Shown in pieces: positions 8,112-14,939 of a stretch of DNA of 24,367 bases. The stretch covers positions 1 to 24,367 of the forward strand of contig JAIRUI010000053.1 in NCBI GenBank assembly GCA_031254455.1, read 5' to 3'. Position numbers and translations under genes: made by a program. The notes below the pieces were generated by a model. It searched no databases and was not told where the DNA came from. It saw only the letters and a list, made by a program, of their open reading frames with translations. This DNA comes from Chitinispirillales bacterium. GTDB taxonomy: Bacteria; Fibrobacterota; Chitinivibrionia; Chitinivibrionales; Chitinivibrionaceae. Position 1 is the stretch's first letter. The number at the start of each line of letters is the position of its first letter.

Positions 8112-9890
8112 CTAACCGATTTCCGCCAAAATATCGCCTTCTTGAACCATGTCTCCGACTTTAACGAAAATATCCTGAACCGTTCCGCCGGTTTCAACCA
8201 GAATCTCGTTTTCCATTTTCATCATTTCTACAATGAGCAAACAGTCGCCGGCAGACAAAACATCACCCTTTTGAGCGGCCATTTTGAAGATTTTACCTGG
8301 CATCGGCGATTTAATCGGCATACCTTTTCCTATGTGTACGACGGGTTCTTTTTCAATTCCAGAAACAATCTCGGTTTGATACTCTTTACCGTCAACAATG
8401 GTTCTATCGCCCGCTATTTTAACCGCGTATTTTCTACCGTTTAGAGTAACGGTGTATTCACCGTTGCCGGAAGCCGTAGCGGATTTGGAACCTTTGCGAA
8501 TACCCAATTCGCCTTTTCCTTGCAGAAACGCTACGCCTTTTTCTTTACACGCTGAAACGATGAATATATTTTCGTCGGTAATCGGTAAATTTTCCGCCTC
8601 AAGAATTTTTCTCGCCGCTTCAACGCCTTTGCTTTCATCCGAATCGTTTAATTCTATAACCGTTTTTGTCGTAGGCTGCAAATTAAGTTTTTCCGAAGCT
8701 ATTTTTACGATTTCAGGATCCGGAGCGACCGGAGTTTTTCCAAAATATCCCAAAACCATTTTCCCGTAACCGTCGGCGATTTTTTCCCATGGCTGCGACA
8801 TTGTGTTGTTGAACGCTTGTTGAACATAGAATTGCGAAACAGGAGTTACGCTGGTTCCAAAACCGCCTTTTTCAACCACTTCCGTCATATTTTCAATCAT
8901 CTCCTGATATTTATTCATAAGATTGTTGTCGCGAAGCATTTGAGTGTTCGCCGTCAAAGCCCCGCCGGGCATAGGCGACCATGGAATAAGCGGTTCCACC
9001 GATAACGCTTCGGGCGGAAGGAAGTATTCTTTAAGACATTCTTTAAGACATTCTTCAACTTTACGGACTCTATCCGGGTCAATATCAATTTCGTAATCGC
9101 CGCCGTGCAACGCGTTCCACATAACCAAAATATCGGGAGAACTTGTTCCGCCGCTGACTGGAGCAAGCGACAAGTCTATAAAATCCGCACCCGCTTTTAT
9201 CGCCGCTTTGTTTGCTATAACGCTCAATCCTGCGGTTTCGTGTGTATGAAAATGAATGGCGGCGCTTGACGGAATCAGTTTTTTTGTTTCTTTTACGACA
9301 TCAAATACGATATTTGGAGCGGTTGTGCCGGAAGCGTCTTTGAAAGCGATTGAGTCAAAAGGAATTTCCGCTTTTAGAATATCTTTTACGACTTTTACAT
9401 AAAATTCCGCATTATGTGCATTCCCGCGGCAGTGCGGCGGCAACCCCATCATAGTTACGGTAACCTGATGCTTAAGCCCTGCGTCAACAATCGCTTTTGC
9501 GCTCGGAATTAAGTTGTTCAAATCATTAAGCGCGTCAAAATTGCGAATCGTCGTTACTCCGTGCTTCTTAAAAAGCTTTGCATGAAGATTTATTATATCT
9601 GTCGGCTGTGATTCCAATCCTACGACATTTACTCCGCGCGATAAACTTTGCAGGTTTGCGTCAGGACCGGCCGCTTTGCGGATAGTGTCCATTGCAGTAA
9701 ATCCATCTTCTTGACAATAAAAATAAGCCGACTGGAACAACGCTCCGCCCGCCGTTTCCAAATAAATAATTCCGGCATTAACTGCGGCGGTAATCGCTTC
9801 AAGATAATCTTCGCTTCTTACTCTCGCGCCGTAAACGGATTGTAACCCGTCGCGAAACGCCGTACACATAAAACCGATTTTTTTAGCCAT
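8112..9890 (-). CDS. oadA: Oxaloacetate decarboxylase alpha subunit (biotin-dependent carboxyltransferase)
   Basis: A 592-residue protein. The N-terminal carboxyltransferase TIM barrel has FRDGLQS, LETAGGALFQSAYF, TIRNFDALND and metal-binding HFHTHETAGL. A conserved middle domain contains LIPWSPMPGGALTANTQM. The C-terminal biotinyl domain carries the biotin-accepting lysine in VEMMKMENE (about K558). The enzyme decarboxylates oxaloacetate (or transfers CO2 from a related acid); the carboxybiotin is then decarboxylated by the beta subunit with Na+ export. Because oadB and oadG sit directly upstream, a Na+ pump is favoured over pyruvate carboxylase subunit B. A GGAG ribosome site precedes the ATG. 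The exact carboxylic-acid substrate cannot be proved from sequence. Confidence 0.92.
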   Translation of the reverse strand: MAKKIGFMCTAFRDGLQSVYGARVRSEDYLEAITAAVNAGIIYLETAGGALFQSAYFYCQEDGFTAMDTIRKAAGPDANLQSLSRGVNVVGLESQPTDIINLHAKLFKKHGVTTIRNFDALNDLNNLIPSAKAIVDAGLKHQVTVTMMGLPPHCRGNAHNAEFYVKVVKDILKAEIPFDSIAFKDASGTTAPNIVFDVVKETKKLIPSSAAIHFHTHETAGLSVIANKAAIKAGADFIDLSLAPVSGGTSSPDILVMWNALHGGDYEIDIDPDRVRKVEECLKECLKEYFLPPEALSVEPLIPWSPMPGGALTANTQMLRDNNLMNKYQEMIENMTEVVEKGGFGTSVTPVSQFYVQQAFNNTMSQPWEKIADGYGKMVLGYFGKTPVAPDPEIVKIASEKLNLQPTTKTVIELNDSDESKGVEAARKILEAENLPITDENIFIVSACKEKGVAFLQGKGELGIRKGSKSATASGNGEYTVTLNGRKYAVKIAGDRTIVDGKEYQTEIVSGIEKEPVVHIGKGMPIKSPMPGKIFKMAAQKGDVLSAGDCLLIVEMMKMENEILVETGGTVQDIFVKVGDMVQEGDILAEIG

Positions 9891-9905
9891 ATATTAACTC
9901 CTTTT

Positions 9906-11114
9906 TTACATTGCCAAAATGGACCATAAATAACCAGCCGCAATCGCAGAACCGATAACTCCTGCAACATTCGGAGCCATTGCGTGCATCAGCAAGTGAT
10001 TGTTTTTGTCTTCTTTGTGACCTTCGTGTTGCACGACGCGCGCCGAATCCGGCACCGCCGATACGCCTGCCGCTCCAATTAACGGATTTATTTTGTCTCC
10101 GTCTTTAAGAAACAAATTCATTAATTTTGCGCCTATAACTCCCGAAGCCGTAGCGAAAATGAATGAAAACGCGCCTAGTGCAAAAATTTCAACCGATTGC
10201 GGTTTCAAAAACACGTGAGCTGCCGTAGAAGCGCCTACAGAAATTCCAAGAAGCGCTGTGCAAGTATCCAAAACTGCGTTTCTCGCCGTCTCCGCCAATC
10301 TTTCGGTTACTCCGGATTCTTTAAGCAGATTTCCAAACATCAGCATCCCTACCAAAACAAGAGAACCAGGAACAATTATAGCGCAAACCAGAAATACGAT
10401 AATGGGAAATATGATTCTTTCTCGTTTGGATACGGGACGAGAAGGTTTCATTCTTATTAAACGTTCTTTTTTTGTCGTGAGCAATCTCATTACCGGCGGC
10501 TGAATTACCGGAACGAGCGCCATATACGAATATGCCGCTATAGCGACGGGACCAATCAAATGAGGCGCGAGATTTGAACACAAAAATATTGAAGTCGGTC
10601 CGTCGGCGCCGCCGATAATTCCGATGCTTCCCGCTTCTTGAGGAGTGAATCCCAAAGCTAAAGCGCCGATTAAAGTAGCGAATATTCCAAATTGCGCCGC
10701 TCCGCCCAACAATATAAGTTTCGGATTTGAAAGCATAGTAGAGAAGTCGGTTAACGCTCCGATTCCAAAGAAAATGAGCGGGGGAAATATCCCGTTTCTT
10801 ACGGCGTAATAAAAATAAGAAAACACGCTGGCGTTGTTGTTAAGAAATATATTTTGGTCGCCGTAAGCCTGATTCGCTCCGTTTGCAACCACTCCGGTGT
10901 CGTAAACGCCAAGCTGCATTCCGGGAGTGATGGGAATATTTCCCAAGATTATACCGAAACCTATAGGAACCAGTAAAAGCGGTTCATAATTTTTGGAAAT
11001 GCCCAAATATATGAAAATTATACCTATCGTCATCATGACAAGGTGACCGGAAGTTAAACCGTAAACGCCGGTCGATTTCAAGAATCCGAAAATATTTTGA
11101 AAAAGTATATCCAT
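9906..11114 (-). CDS. oadB: Na+-translocating decarboxylase beta subunit
   Basis: A 402-residue polytopic inner-membrane protein. The glycine-rich segments GIIGGADGPTSIF and GVSAVPDSARVVQHEG are characteristic of OadB/GcdB/MmdB, and a hydrophobic C-terminus follows the loop ending in HLLMHAMAPNVAGVIGSAIAAG. It decarboxylates the carboxybiotin carried by OadA and couples this to Na+ export. The ATG has a GAGGG ribosome site that overlaps the end of oadG, so the two are probably translationally coupled. It sits between oadG and oadA, the order being G-B-A, which differs from the classical oadGAB order. Confidence 0.95.
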   Translation of the reverse strand: MDILFQNIFGFLKSTGVYGLTSGHLVMMTIGIIFIYLGISKNYEPLLLVPIGFGIILGNIPITPGMQLGVYDTGVVANGANQAYGDQNIFLNNNASVFSYFYYAVRNGIFPPLIFFGIGALTDFSTMLSNPKLILLGGAAQFGIFATLIGALALGFTPQEAGSIGIIGGADGPTSIFLCSNLAPHLIGPVAIAAYSYMALVPVIQPPVMRLLTTKKERLIRMKPSRPVSKRERIIFPIIVFLVCAIIVPGSLVLVGMLMFGNLLKESGVTERLAETARNAVLDTCTALLGISVGASTAAHVFLKPQSVEIFALGAFSFIFATASGVIGAKLMNLFLKDGDKINPLIGAAGVSAVPDSARVVQHEGHKEDKNNHLLMHAMAPNVAGVIGSAIAAGYLWSILAM

Positions 11115-11123
11115 TTTTCGCCC

Positions 11124-11423
11124 TCATTTCCCGCTGTTGTGTGTATTGTGAAAAGCGACGGCGACAACCGCCGCGACCGCTTCGACAGGCGAGGAATTAT
11201 CGCTTGTCGGTTTTTTAATTTCTTCCCCGGAATTGTCGGGGAAATATCTGTTCAATACAATGAGGATTCTTGGGAGAAATGCGATTATGAATGCAATTAT
11301 TACCAAACAAAAAATAACCACAAACATTCCGATACCAGTCGCAAGCCAACCGTTTACATAACCTGATTCTCCGATTGGAGCGGAGACTCTTGCAATGTCG
11401 AATGAAAATGAAAAACCGTCCAT
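11124..11423 (-). CDS. oadG: OadG-like decarboxylase gamma subunit
   Basis: A 99-residue protein counted from the ATG at 11423. A longer reading from 11492 would need a TTG codon lying in the putative promoter and adds 23 residues without family resemblance, so it was not used. One transmembrane helix (about residues 28-50, WLATGIGMFVVIFCLVIIAF) is followed by a hydrophilic, Ser/Pro-rich tail rich in Ala/Val near the end. This matches the small, poorly conserved OadG/MmdC subunits that anchor the alpha subunit to the beta subunit. Identification rests on topology, size and its place directly upstream of oadB. It begins the oadGBA-mnmE transcription unit. Confidence 0.75.
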   Translation of the reverse strand: MDGFSFSFDIARVSAPIGESGYVNGWLATGIGMFVVIFCLVIIAFIIAFLPRILIVLNRYFPDNSGEEIKKPTSDNSSPVEAVAAVVAVAFHNTHNSGK

Positions 11424-11461
11424 AATAAGCCAACCCTTTTTCTTGAGAAATACTTTTTTGA

Positions 11462-11493
11462 CAAAGGTAAAATATGTTTTGTGCAAAGTCAAA
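11462..11493 (-). promoter_or_regulatory. Candidate promoter of the oadGBA operon
   Basis: On the minus strand TTGACT (11492-11487) is separated by 17 bases from TACCTT (11469-11464), about 40 bases before the oadG ATG. The same stretch also reads as TTTG, 20 bases, TACCTTTG, which matches the Bacteroidota-type promoter pattern TTTG/TAnnTTTG. The -10 fit to the ordinary sigma-70 consensus is only moderate. No other good promoter was seen in this intergenic stretch. Confidence 0.45.
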
Positions 11494-11671
11494 TTGTGTA
11501 GATTTTCTGTTTTTTTAATTTTTTCAAATGTAGATATTTTTTAAACGGCATTCTCTGAATTAAGGTTAAACAAGATGTTTCTCGAAAAAACGGCAAACTG
11601 CGAAAAACTTAAAAACATTTTACTTTTCACTCTCAACAATAAATTATATTTTAAAAAAATAAGGAGAAAGT

Positions 11672-12072
11672 ATGCCAAAATATTTAGACCCGAAAAACGA
11701 TTTACTGTTCAAGAAAATATTCGGCGAACACAAAAATTTGTGTATCAGTTTACTCAATTCTTTGTTGAAATTTGAAGATAACGAACAAATAGATTGGATA
11801 GAATACGATACTAACGAGCTTATTCCTCAAATACCCGCCCTTAAGGACGCTATCGTCGATGTTCGCTGCAAAGACAAGAACAGGACGTCAGTTTATACTT
11901 GCTCAGCCGGTATATTCTCTTAATTTGGCTAACGAAATATTTGAAGAAAGTCCGGAGATGAAAAATGTTTATTATCATCGGTACAAGATAGTGAATATAG
12001 AAAATACAGATAAGCGGATAAAAGATTTTCAAACTTACCGGCTTGCCTGTCGAAGAAATAAAAAATCTATAG
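11672..12072 (+). pseudogene. Degraded Rpn-family (PD-(D/E)XK nuclease 'transposase') gene
   Basis: The N-terminal 70 or so residues (MPKYLDPKNDLLFKKIFGE..., ALKDAIVDVRCKDK) are typical of the Rpn/PD-(D/E)XK nuclease-transposase family common in gut anaerobes. The frame breaks near 11880. In the next frame GRQF continues, but the expected middle (about 35-40 residues, with the Q/E-containing catalytic strand) is missing and the text jumps to AQPVYSLNLANEIFEESPEMK and YKIVNIENTDKRIK. A second gap leads to TGLPVEEIKNL and a stop at 12070-12072, which looks like the natural C-terminus in another frame. A normal copy is about 280-300 aa; this one has at least one frameshift and two internal deletions. 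A good ribosome site (AAGGAG) still precedes the ATG. Confidence 0.75.
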
Positions 12073-12129
12073 CATTTATACTGTAGCTTATTATTTTCAG
12101 CGATAAAAATATTGAAAGGAATAAAAAAT

Positions 12130-13254
12130 ATGTCGGGAAAAGTGGCGTTAATTACCGGGATTACCGGACAAGACGGGTCTTATCTTGCGGAATTTCTTCT
12201 TGAAAAGGGATACGAGGTACACGGAATAAAAAGAAGGTCGTCATCGTTCAACACGCAACGTATAGACCATATTTATGAGGATTTACACAGCGAAAATAAA
12301 AGATTTATTTTGCATTACGGCGATTTATCCGATTCGTCGAATTTGACGCGCATTATTCAGCAAACCCAACCCGACGAGGTCTATAATTTGGGAGCGCAGT
12401 CGCACGTGGCGGTTAGTTTTGAAAGTCCGGAATATACCGCCGATGTGGATGCGTTGGGCGTTTTGCGGATTTTGGAAGCGATTCGCCTGCTTGGACTCGA
12501 AAAAAAGACGCGGTTTTATCAAGCGTCAACTTCCGAACTTTTTGGCTTAGTGCAAGAAATTCCGCAAAAGGAAACGACGCCGTTTTATCCGCGTTCGCCT
12601 TATGCGGTCGCAAAACTTTACGGTTATTGGATTACGGTGAATTATCGTGAAAGTTACGGTATGTACGCCTGCAACGGAATTTTATTCAATCACGAATCGC
12701 CGCGTCGGGGTGAAACGTTCGTCACCAGAAAAATCACTCGGGGGCTTGCCAATATTGCGCAAGGTTTGGAAAAATGTTTATATATGGGAAATTTGAATTC
12801 TCTGCGGGACTGGGGACACGCCAAAGATTACGTCCGCATGCAGTGGCTTATGCTTCAACAAGAAAAACCGGAAGATTTTGTTATAGCGACGGGTGTTCAG
12901 TATTCTGTTCGTCAATTTATCGACTGGTCTGCAAAAGAACTCGGCATTAACATCAGATTTGAAAACGAAGGCGCGGACGAAATAGGAATTATTGAAAAAA
13001 TATCCGGTAATAACGCTCCGGCGCTTAAATCAGGCGATGTCATTGTTCGCGTTGACCGAAAATATTTCAGGCCGGCCGAAGTGGAAACGCTTTTGGGAGA
13101 TCCGTCCAAAGCGAAAGAAAAATTAGGTTGGACGCCGGTAATTACCGTTCAAGATATGTGCGCCGAAATGGTTCGGGAAGATTTGAAAGCGGCAAAGATG
13201 ACTGCGTTGCTTAAAAAACACGGATACGAATTGCCGGTATCCGTGGAAAGTTAG
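12130..13254 (+). CDS. gmd: GDP-mannose 4,6-dehydratase
   Basis: A 374-residue extended short-chain dehydrogenase that converts GDP-D-mannose to GDP-4-keto-6-deoxy-D-mannose, the precursor of GDP-fucose, rhamnose or perosamine for surface glycans. The NAD(P)-binding GITGQDGSYL motif begins at residue 10. FNTQRIDHIY is the family-specific loop, STSELFG holds the catalytic Thr/Glu (T134, E136), and YPRSPYAVAK supplies Tyr158/Lys162. NHESPRRGETFVTRKI completes the signature. The start was set at the ATG at 12130, preceded by GAAAGGA; an upstream TTG at 12112 overlaps that ribosome site. No GDP-fucose synthase (fcl) or reductase lies beside it, so the final sugar is unknown. Confidence 0.95.
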   Translation: MSGKVALITGITGQDGSYLAEFLLEKGYEVHGIKRRSSSFNTQRIDHIYEDLHSENKRFILHYGDLSDSSNLTRIIQQTQPDEVYNLGAQSHVAVSFESPEYTADVDALGVLRILEAIRLLGLEKKTRFYQASTSELFGLVQEIPQKETTPFYPRSPYAVAKLYGYWITVNYRESYGMYACNGILFNHESPRRGETFVTRKITRGLANIAQGLEKCLYMGNLNSLRDWGHAKDYVRMQWLMLQQEKPEDFVIATGVQYSVRQFIDWSAKELGINIRFENEGADEIGIIEKISGNNAPALKSGDVIVRVDRKYFRPAEVETLLGDPSKAKEKLGWTPVITVQDMCAEMVREDLKAAKMTALLKKHGYELPVSVES

Positions 13255-13328
13255 GCTGCAAACATAGGATTGTGTATATAAGCGAACATTAAGTTTGGAC
13301 GTTTTGGGTATGAAGGAGAAGATTGATA

Positions 13329-14198
13329 ATGAATATAATAAAACTTCTGCGTATAGAACACTGGACAAAAAACTTATTCATCTTTTTACCTGTATTCTTC
13401 GGCGGACAATTGCTGAATATTTCCATATTACCGCTATGTATATTTGCTTTTTTTGCATTTTCTTTTGCGGCGAGTTCCGTTTATTGTTTTAATGATATTT
13501 ACGATATCGAAACCGATAAATCACATCCATCAAAATGTAAAAGACCTGTTGCTTCTGGACAAATTTCAAAGAAAACGGCTTATGCGGTAATGGTTTTTTG
13601 TTTTTTGTTGTCTATGTTTATTTCTTTTATATTTTGTGAAAAGACAGTATTGTTTATTCTGTTTTATTGTTTAATGAATATCGTCTATAGTTTGAAATTA
13701 AAACAATATGCCATTATTGACGTGGTGATTATTTCGGTCGGTTTTGTGTTGAGAGTTTTGGTCGGCTCAGTTGCAAGCGAAATCGGAGCGTCGGACTGGA
13801 TTATAATAATGACGTTTCTGCTGTCGCTTTTTATTGCGTTTGCCAAACGGCGCGACGATGTGGTTTTATATAAAAACACGGGAGTTCATCATCGCGAAAA
13901 CACCAGCCGTTATAATTTGGAATTTATGAATCAGGTAATATCAATAATTGCCGCGATTACCATGGTGGCTTATATAATGTATACGCTTTCGCCTAATGTG
14001 ATTGAGCGTTTTGGCTGTCAATATCTTTACTTTACCGCGATTTTTGTTTTGATGGGAATAATTCGCTATTTGCAGGTGACAACGGTGGATTTAAAAAGTG
14101 GAAATCCGACAAAAATTTTACTGCGTGACAGGTTTATACAGTGTTGTATTATAGGGTGGATTGTAACGTTTTATATCATTATTTATTTTAGGAAATAG
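13329..14198 (+). CDS. UbiA-family prenyltransferase, decaprenyl-phosphate phosphoribosyltransferase-like
   Basis: A 289-residue membrane protein with about eight or nine hydrophobic helices. The first Asp-rich motif is NDIYDIETD (N55-D63) followed by HPSKCKRPVASGQIS. A second loop (YSLKLKQYAIIDVVIIS) and AKRRDD in the next cytoplasmic loop resemble DPPR synthases (mycobacterial Rv3806c/UbiA type) rather than ubiquinone or menaquinone enzymes. Those enzymes put 5-phosphoribose on decaprenyl phosphate, the first step to lipid-linked ribose/arabinose for cell-surface polymers. Usual partners (a phosphatase, DprE1/DprE2) are not in this window. The ATG at 13329 was chosen because GGAG lies about 10 bases before it; an in-frame TTG two codons earlier is possible. 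Confidence 0.8.
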   Translation: MNIIKLLRIEHWTKNLFIFLPVFFGGQLLNISILPLCIFAFFAFSFAASSVYCFNDIYDIETDKSHPSKCKRPVASGQISKKTAYAVMVFCFLLSMFISFIFCEKTVLFILFYCLMNIVYSLKLKQYAIIDVVIISVGFVLRVLVGSVASEIGASDWIIIMTFLLSLFIAFAKRRDDVVLYKNTGVHHRENTSRYNLEFMNQVISIIAAITMVAYIMYTLSPNVIERFGCQYLYFTAIFVLMGIIRYLQVTTVDLKSGNPTKILLRDRFIQCCIIGWIVTFYIIIYFRK

Positions 14199-14206
14199 GA
14201 GAAAAA

Positions 14207-14377
14207 ATGAATCTTTTATTAATTTTCTCAAGTATTTTGCTTAATTCGGCGGCTCAACTTTTAATACGTAAAGGAATGCTGACTGTCGGAAGTATTTCAA
14301 GCTCCAACGCATTACAATCGCTTGTTTCTATGACGACAAATTTACATTTATGGGCGGCGATGTTGTCAATGAAATGA
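14207..14377 (+). pseudogene. Truncated SMR/EamA-type small multidrug-family transporter
   Basis: The frame begins with an ATG preceded by TAGGAG, just 8 bp after the UbiA-like gene. It reads MNLLLIFSSILLNSAAQLLIRKG, the first helix typical of SMR/EamA-like lipid-sugar flippase subunits (ArnE-like) found in polysaccharide clusters, then about 25 further residues ending in WAAMLSMK and a stop. Family members are about 110-120 residues with four helices; only the first helix and the start of the second remain (56 codons). Around 14340-14360 the DNA changes into what looks like part of a methyltransferase gene in another frame, so this is probably a deletion or recombination scar rather than a functional gene. 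Confidence 0.6.
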
Positions 14378-14439
14378 TAGAGGAAAATAACAGGAAATAT
14401 TCGGCTGAAAATGTATCGTTTTGTGTAAATTGTATATAA
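14341..14439 (+). pseudogene. Fragment of a class I SAM methyltransferase gene
   Basis: In the frame starting at 14341 the sequence reads GGDVVNEMIEENNRKYSAENVSF. This resembles the segment just after motif I of small SAM-dependent methyltransferases in glycan clusters (GxDIV..LIE.N..KY...N..F). It overlaps the end of the truncated transporter in a different frame and ends after a few unrelated residues at a TAA (14437-14439). There is no start and no upstream glycine-rich motif I of its own. The resemblance is by eye over about 23 residues, so this is a tentative call. Confidence 0.45.
14420..14431 (+). repeat. Direct repeat, left copy (TTTGTGTAAATT)
   Basis: The 12-base sequence TTTGTGTAAATT occurs here and again at 14810-14821, in the same orientation and 390 bp apart, bracketing the 97-aa gene. 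The left copy sits exactly where the methyltransferase-like fragment loses resemblance to its family. Confidence 0.6.
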
Positions 14440-14440
14440 T
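14435..14440 (+). promoter_or_regulatory. Possible -10 element for the 97-aa gene
   Basis: A perfect TATAAT lies 32 bases before the ATG at 14473. No convincing -35 hexamer is seen at 16-18 bases upstream, though a TG pair precedes the AT-rich stretch. If used, transcription would begin near 14447 and give a leader of about 26 bases containing AAAGGAG. Confidence 0.35.
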
Positions 14441-14472
14441 TGTCTTATTTAATATTTATCAAAGGAGTAGGT

Positions 14473-14766
14473 ATGTTATTAGATTCAAGAGTCATAACAA
14501 TATCAGGTGCAGCAATAACGCACCATAACGGCGGTTCAGGCGGCACATTCATTGGACGAGTAAACAGAACCGATACAGATGCTTTTTGGAGCAATACTGC
14601 AATATATACTGCAAGTATAACATCTGGTGGTGGAAATGGTTGGAACATTGTTAATCCTGGTTGCGTGACTAAAGGATTGGGTGCATTTGATATAATTTTA
14701 ACGAACAATGGCTCCTCGTCATCGACGTTTACCGGGACGATTAGAGTACTCAAATATGAGCCGTAA
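14473..14766 (+). CDS. Unrecognised 97-residue Gly/Ser/Thr-rich protein
   Basis: I do not recognise this gene. The ATG at 14473 has a good ribosome site (AAAGGAG, 14461-14467). The product has no signal peptide or transmembrane helix. It is rich in Gly, Ser, Thr and Asn, with alternating hydrophobic/polar stretches (RVITISGAAITHH, DIILTNNGSSSSTFTGTIRVLKYEP) that suggest an all-beta fold. Short loops such as GGSGG and TSGGGNGWN connect them. A similar look is found in some phage or secreted adhesion modules, but no family can be assigned. It lies between two 12-bp direct repeats, in a region of broken genes, and may be an acquired cargo gene. Intact start, ribosome site and stop argue for a real gene. 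Confidence 0.6.
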   Translation: MLLDSRVITISGAAITHHNGGSGGTFIGRVNRTDTDAFWSNTAIYTASITSGGGNGWNIVNPGCVTKGLGAFDIILTNNGSSSSTFTGTIRVLKYEP

Positions 14767-14794
14767 TTATGAGAGAAAAAAGGAGAATGTAAAA

Positions 14795-14821
14795 GAGACT
14801 GTACCAAAATTTGTGTAAATT
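14795..14821 (+). repeat. Direct repeat, right copy, inside an IS-end-like sequence
   Basis: The right copy of TTTGTGTAAATT (14810-14821) is preceded by GAGACTGTACCAAAA (14795-14809). A run of this type, G-rich outer tip then TTGTGTAAA, resembles terminal inverted repeats of IS256-family elements. No transposase gene and no opposite-oriented partner were found, so at most this is an element remnant or solo end. Confidence 0.35.
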
Positions 14822-14939
14822 TTCAAAACCATACAGTGTTTGAAAAATACAGGGATGCATTACTATCTATCTTTTAGTGAAAACTCTCGAATAATTAAAT
14901 TAAAAGAAACAGAGAAAATGATACAGAAGAAAAAAATCT

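Noticed and set aside
9027..9058. Perfect 12-bp tandem repeat (TTCTTTAAGACA twice) inside oadA, coding for KECLKECL
   Set aside because: The protein keeps the normal family length and register here (cf. RKVEE...KE..K.YFLPPEA as I recall it), so it is not an inserted duplication, just similar codons.
11424..11492. Longer oadG reading starting at a TTG at 11492
   Set aside because: It would place coding sequence over the putative promoter, needs a TTG start, and adds residues unlike the family; the ATG at 11423 is better.
11493..11671. Small plus-strand frames (for example from 11575) between the oad promoter and the Rpn remnant
   Set aside because: They run out of frame into the Rpn remnant, have no ribosome site and a composition typical of AT-rich non-coding DNA.
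14445..14807. 120-residue minus-strand open frame opposite the 97-aa gene
   Set aside because: No ribosome site or family resemblance; the plus-strand frame has a clear AAAGGAG and a better-formed start.
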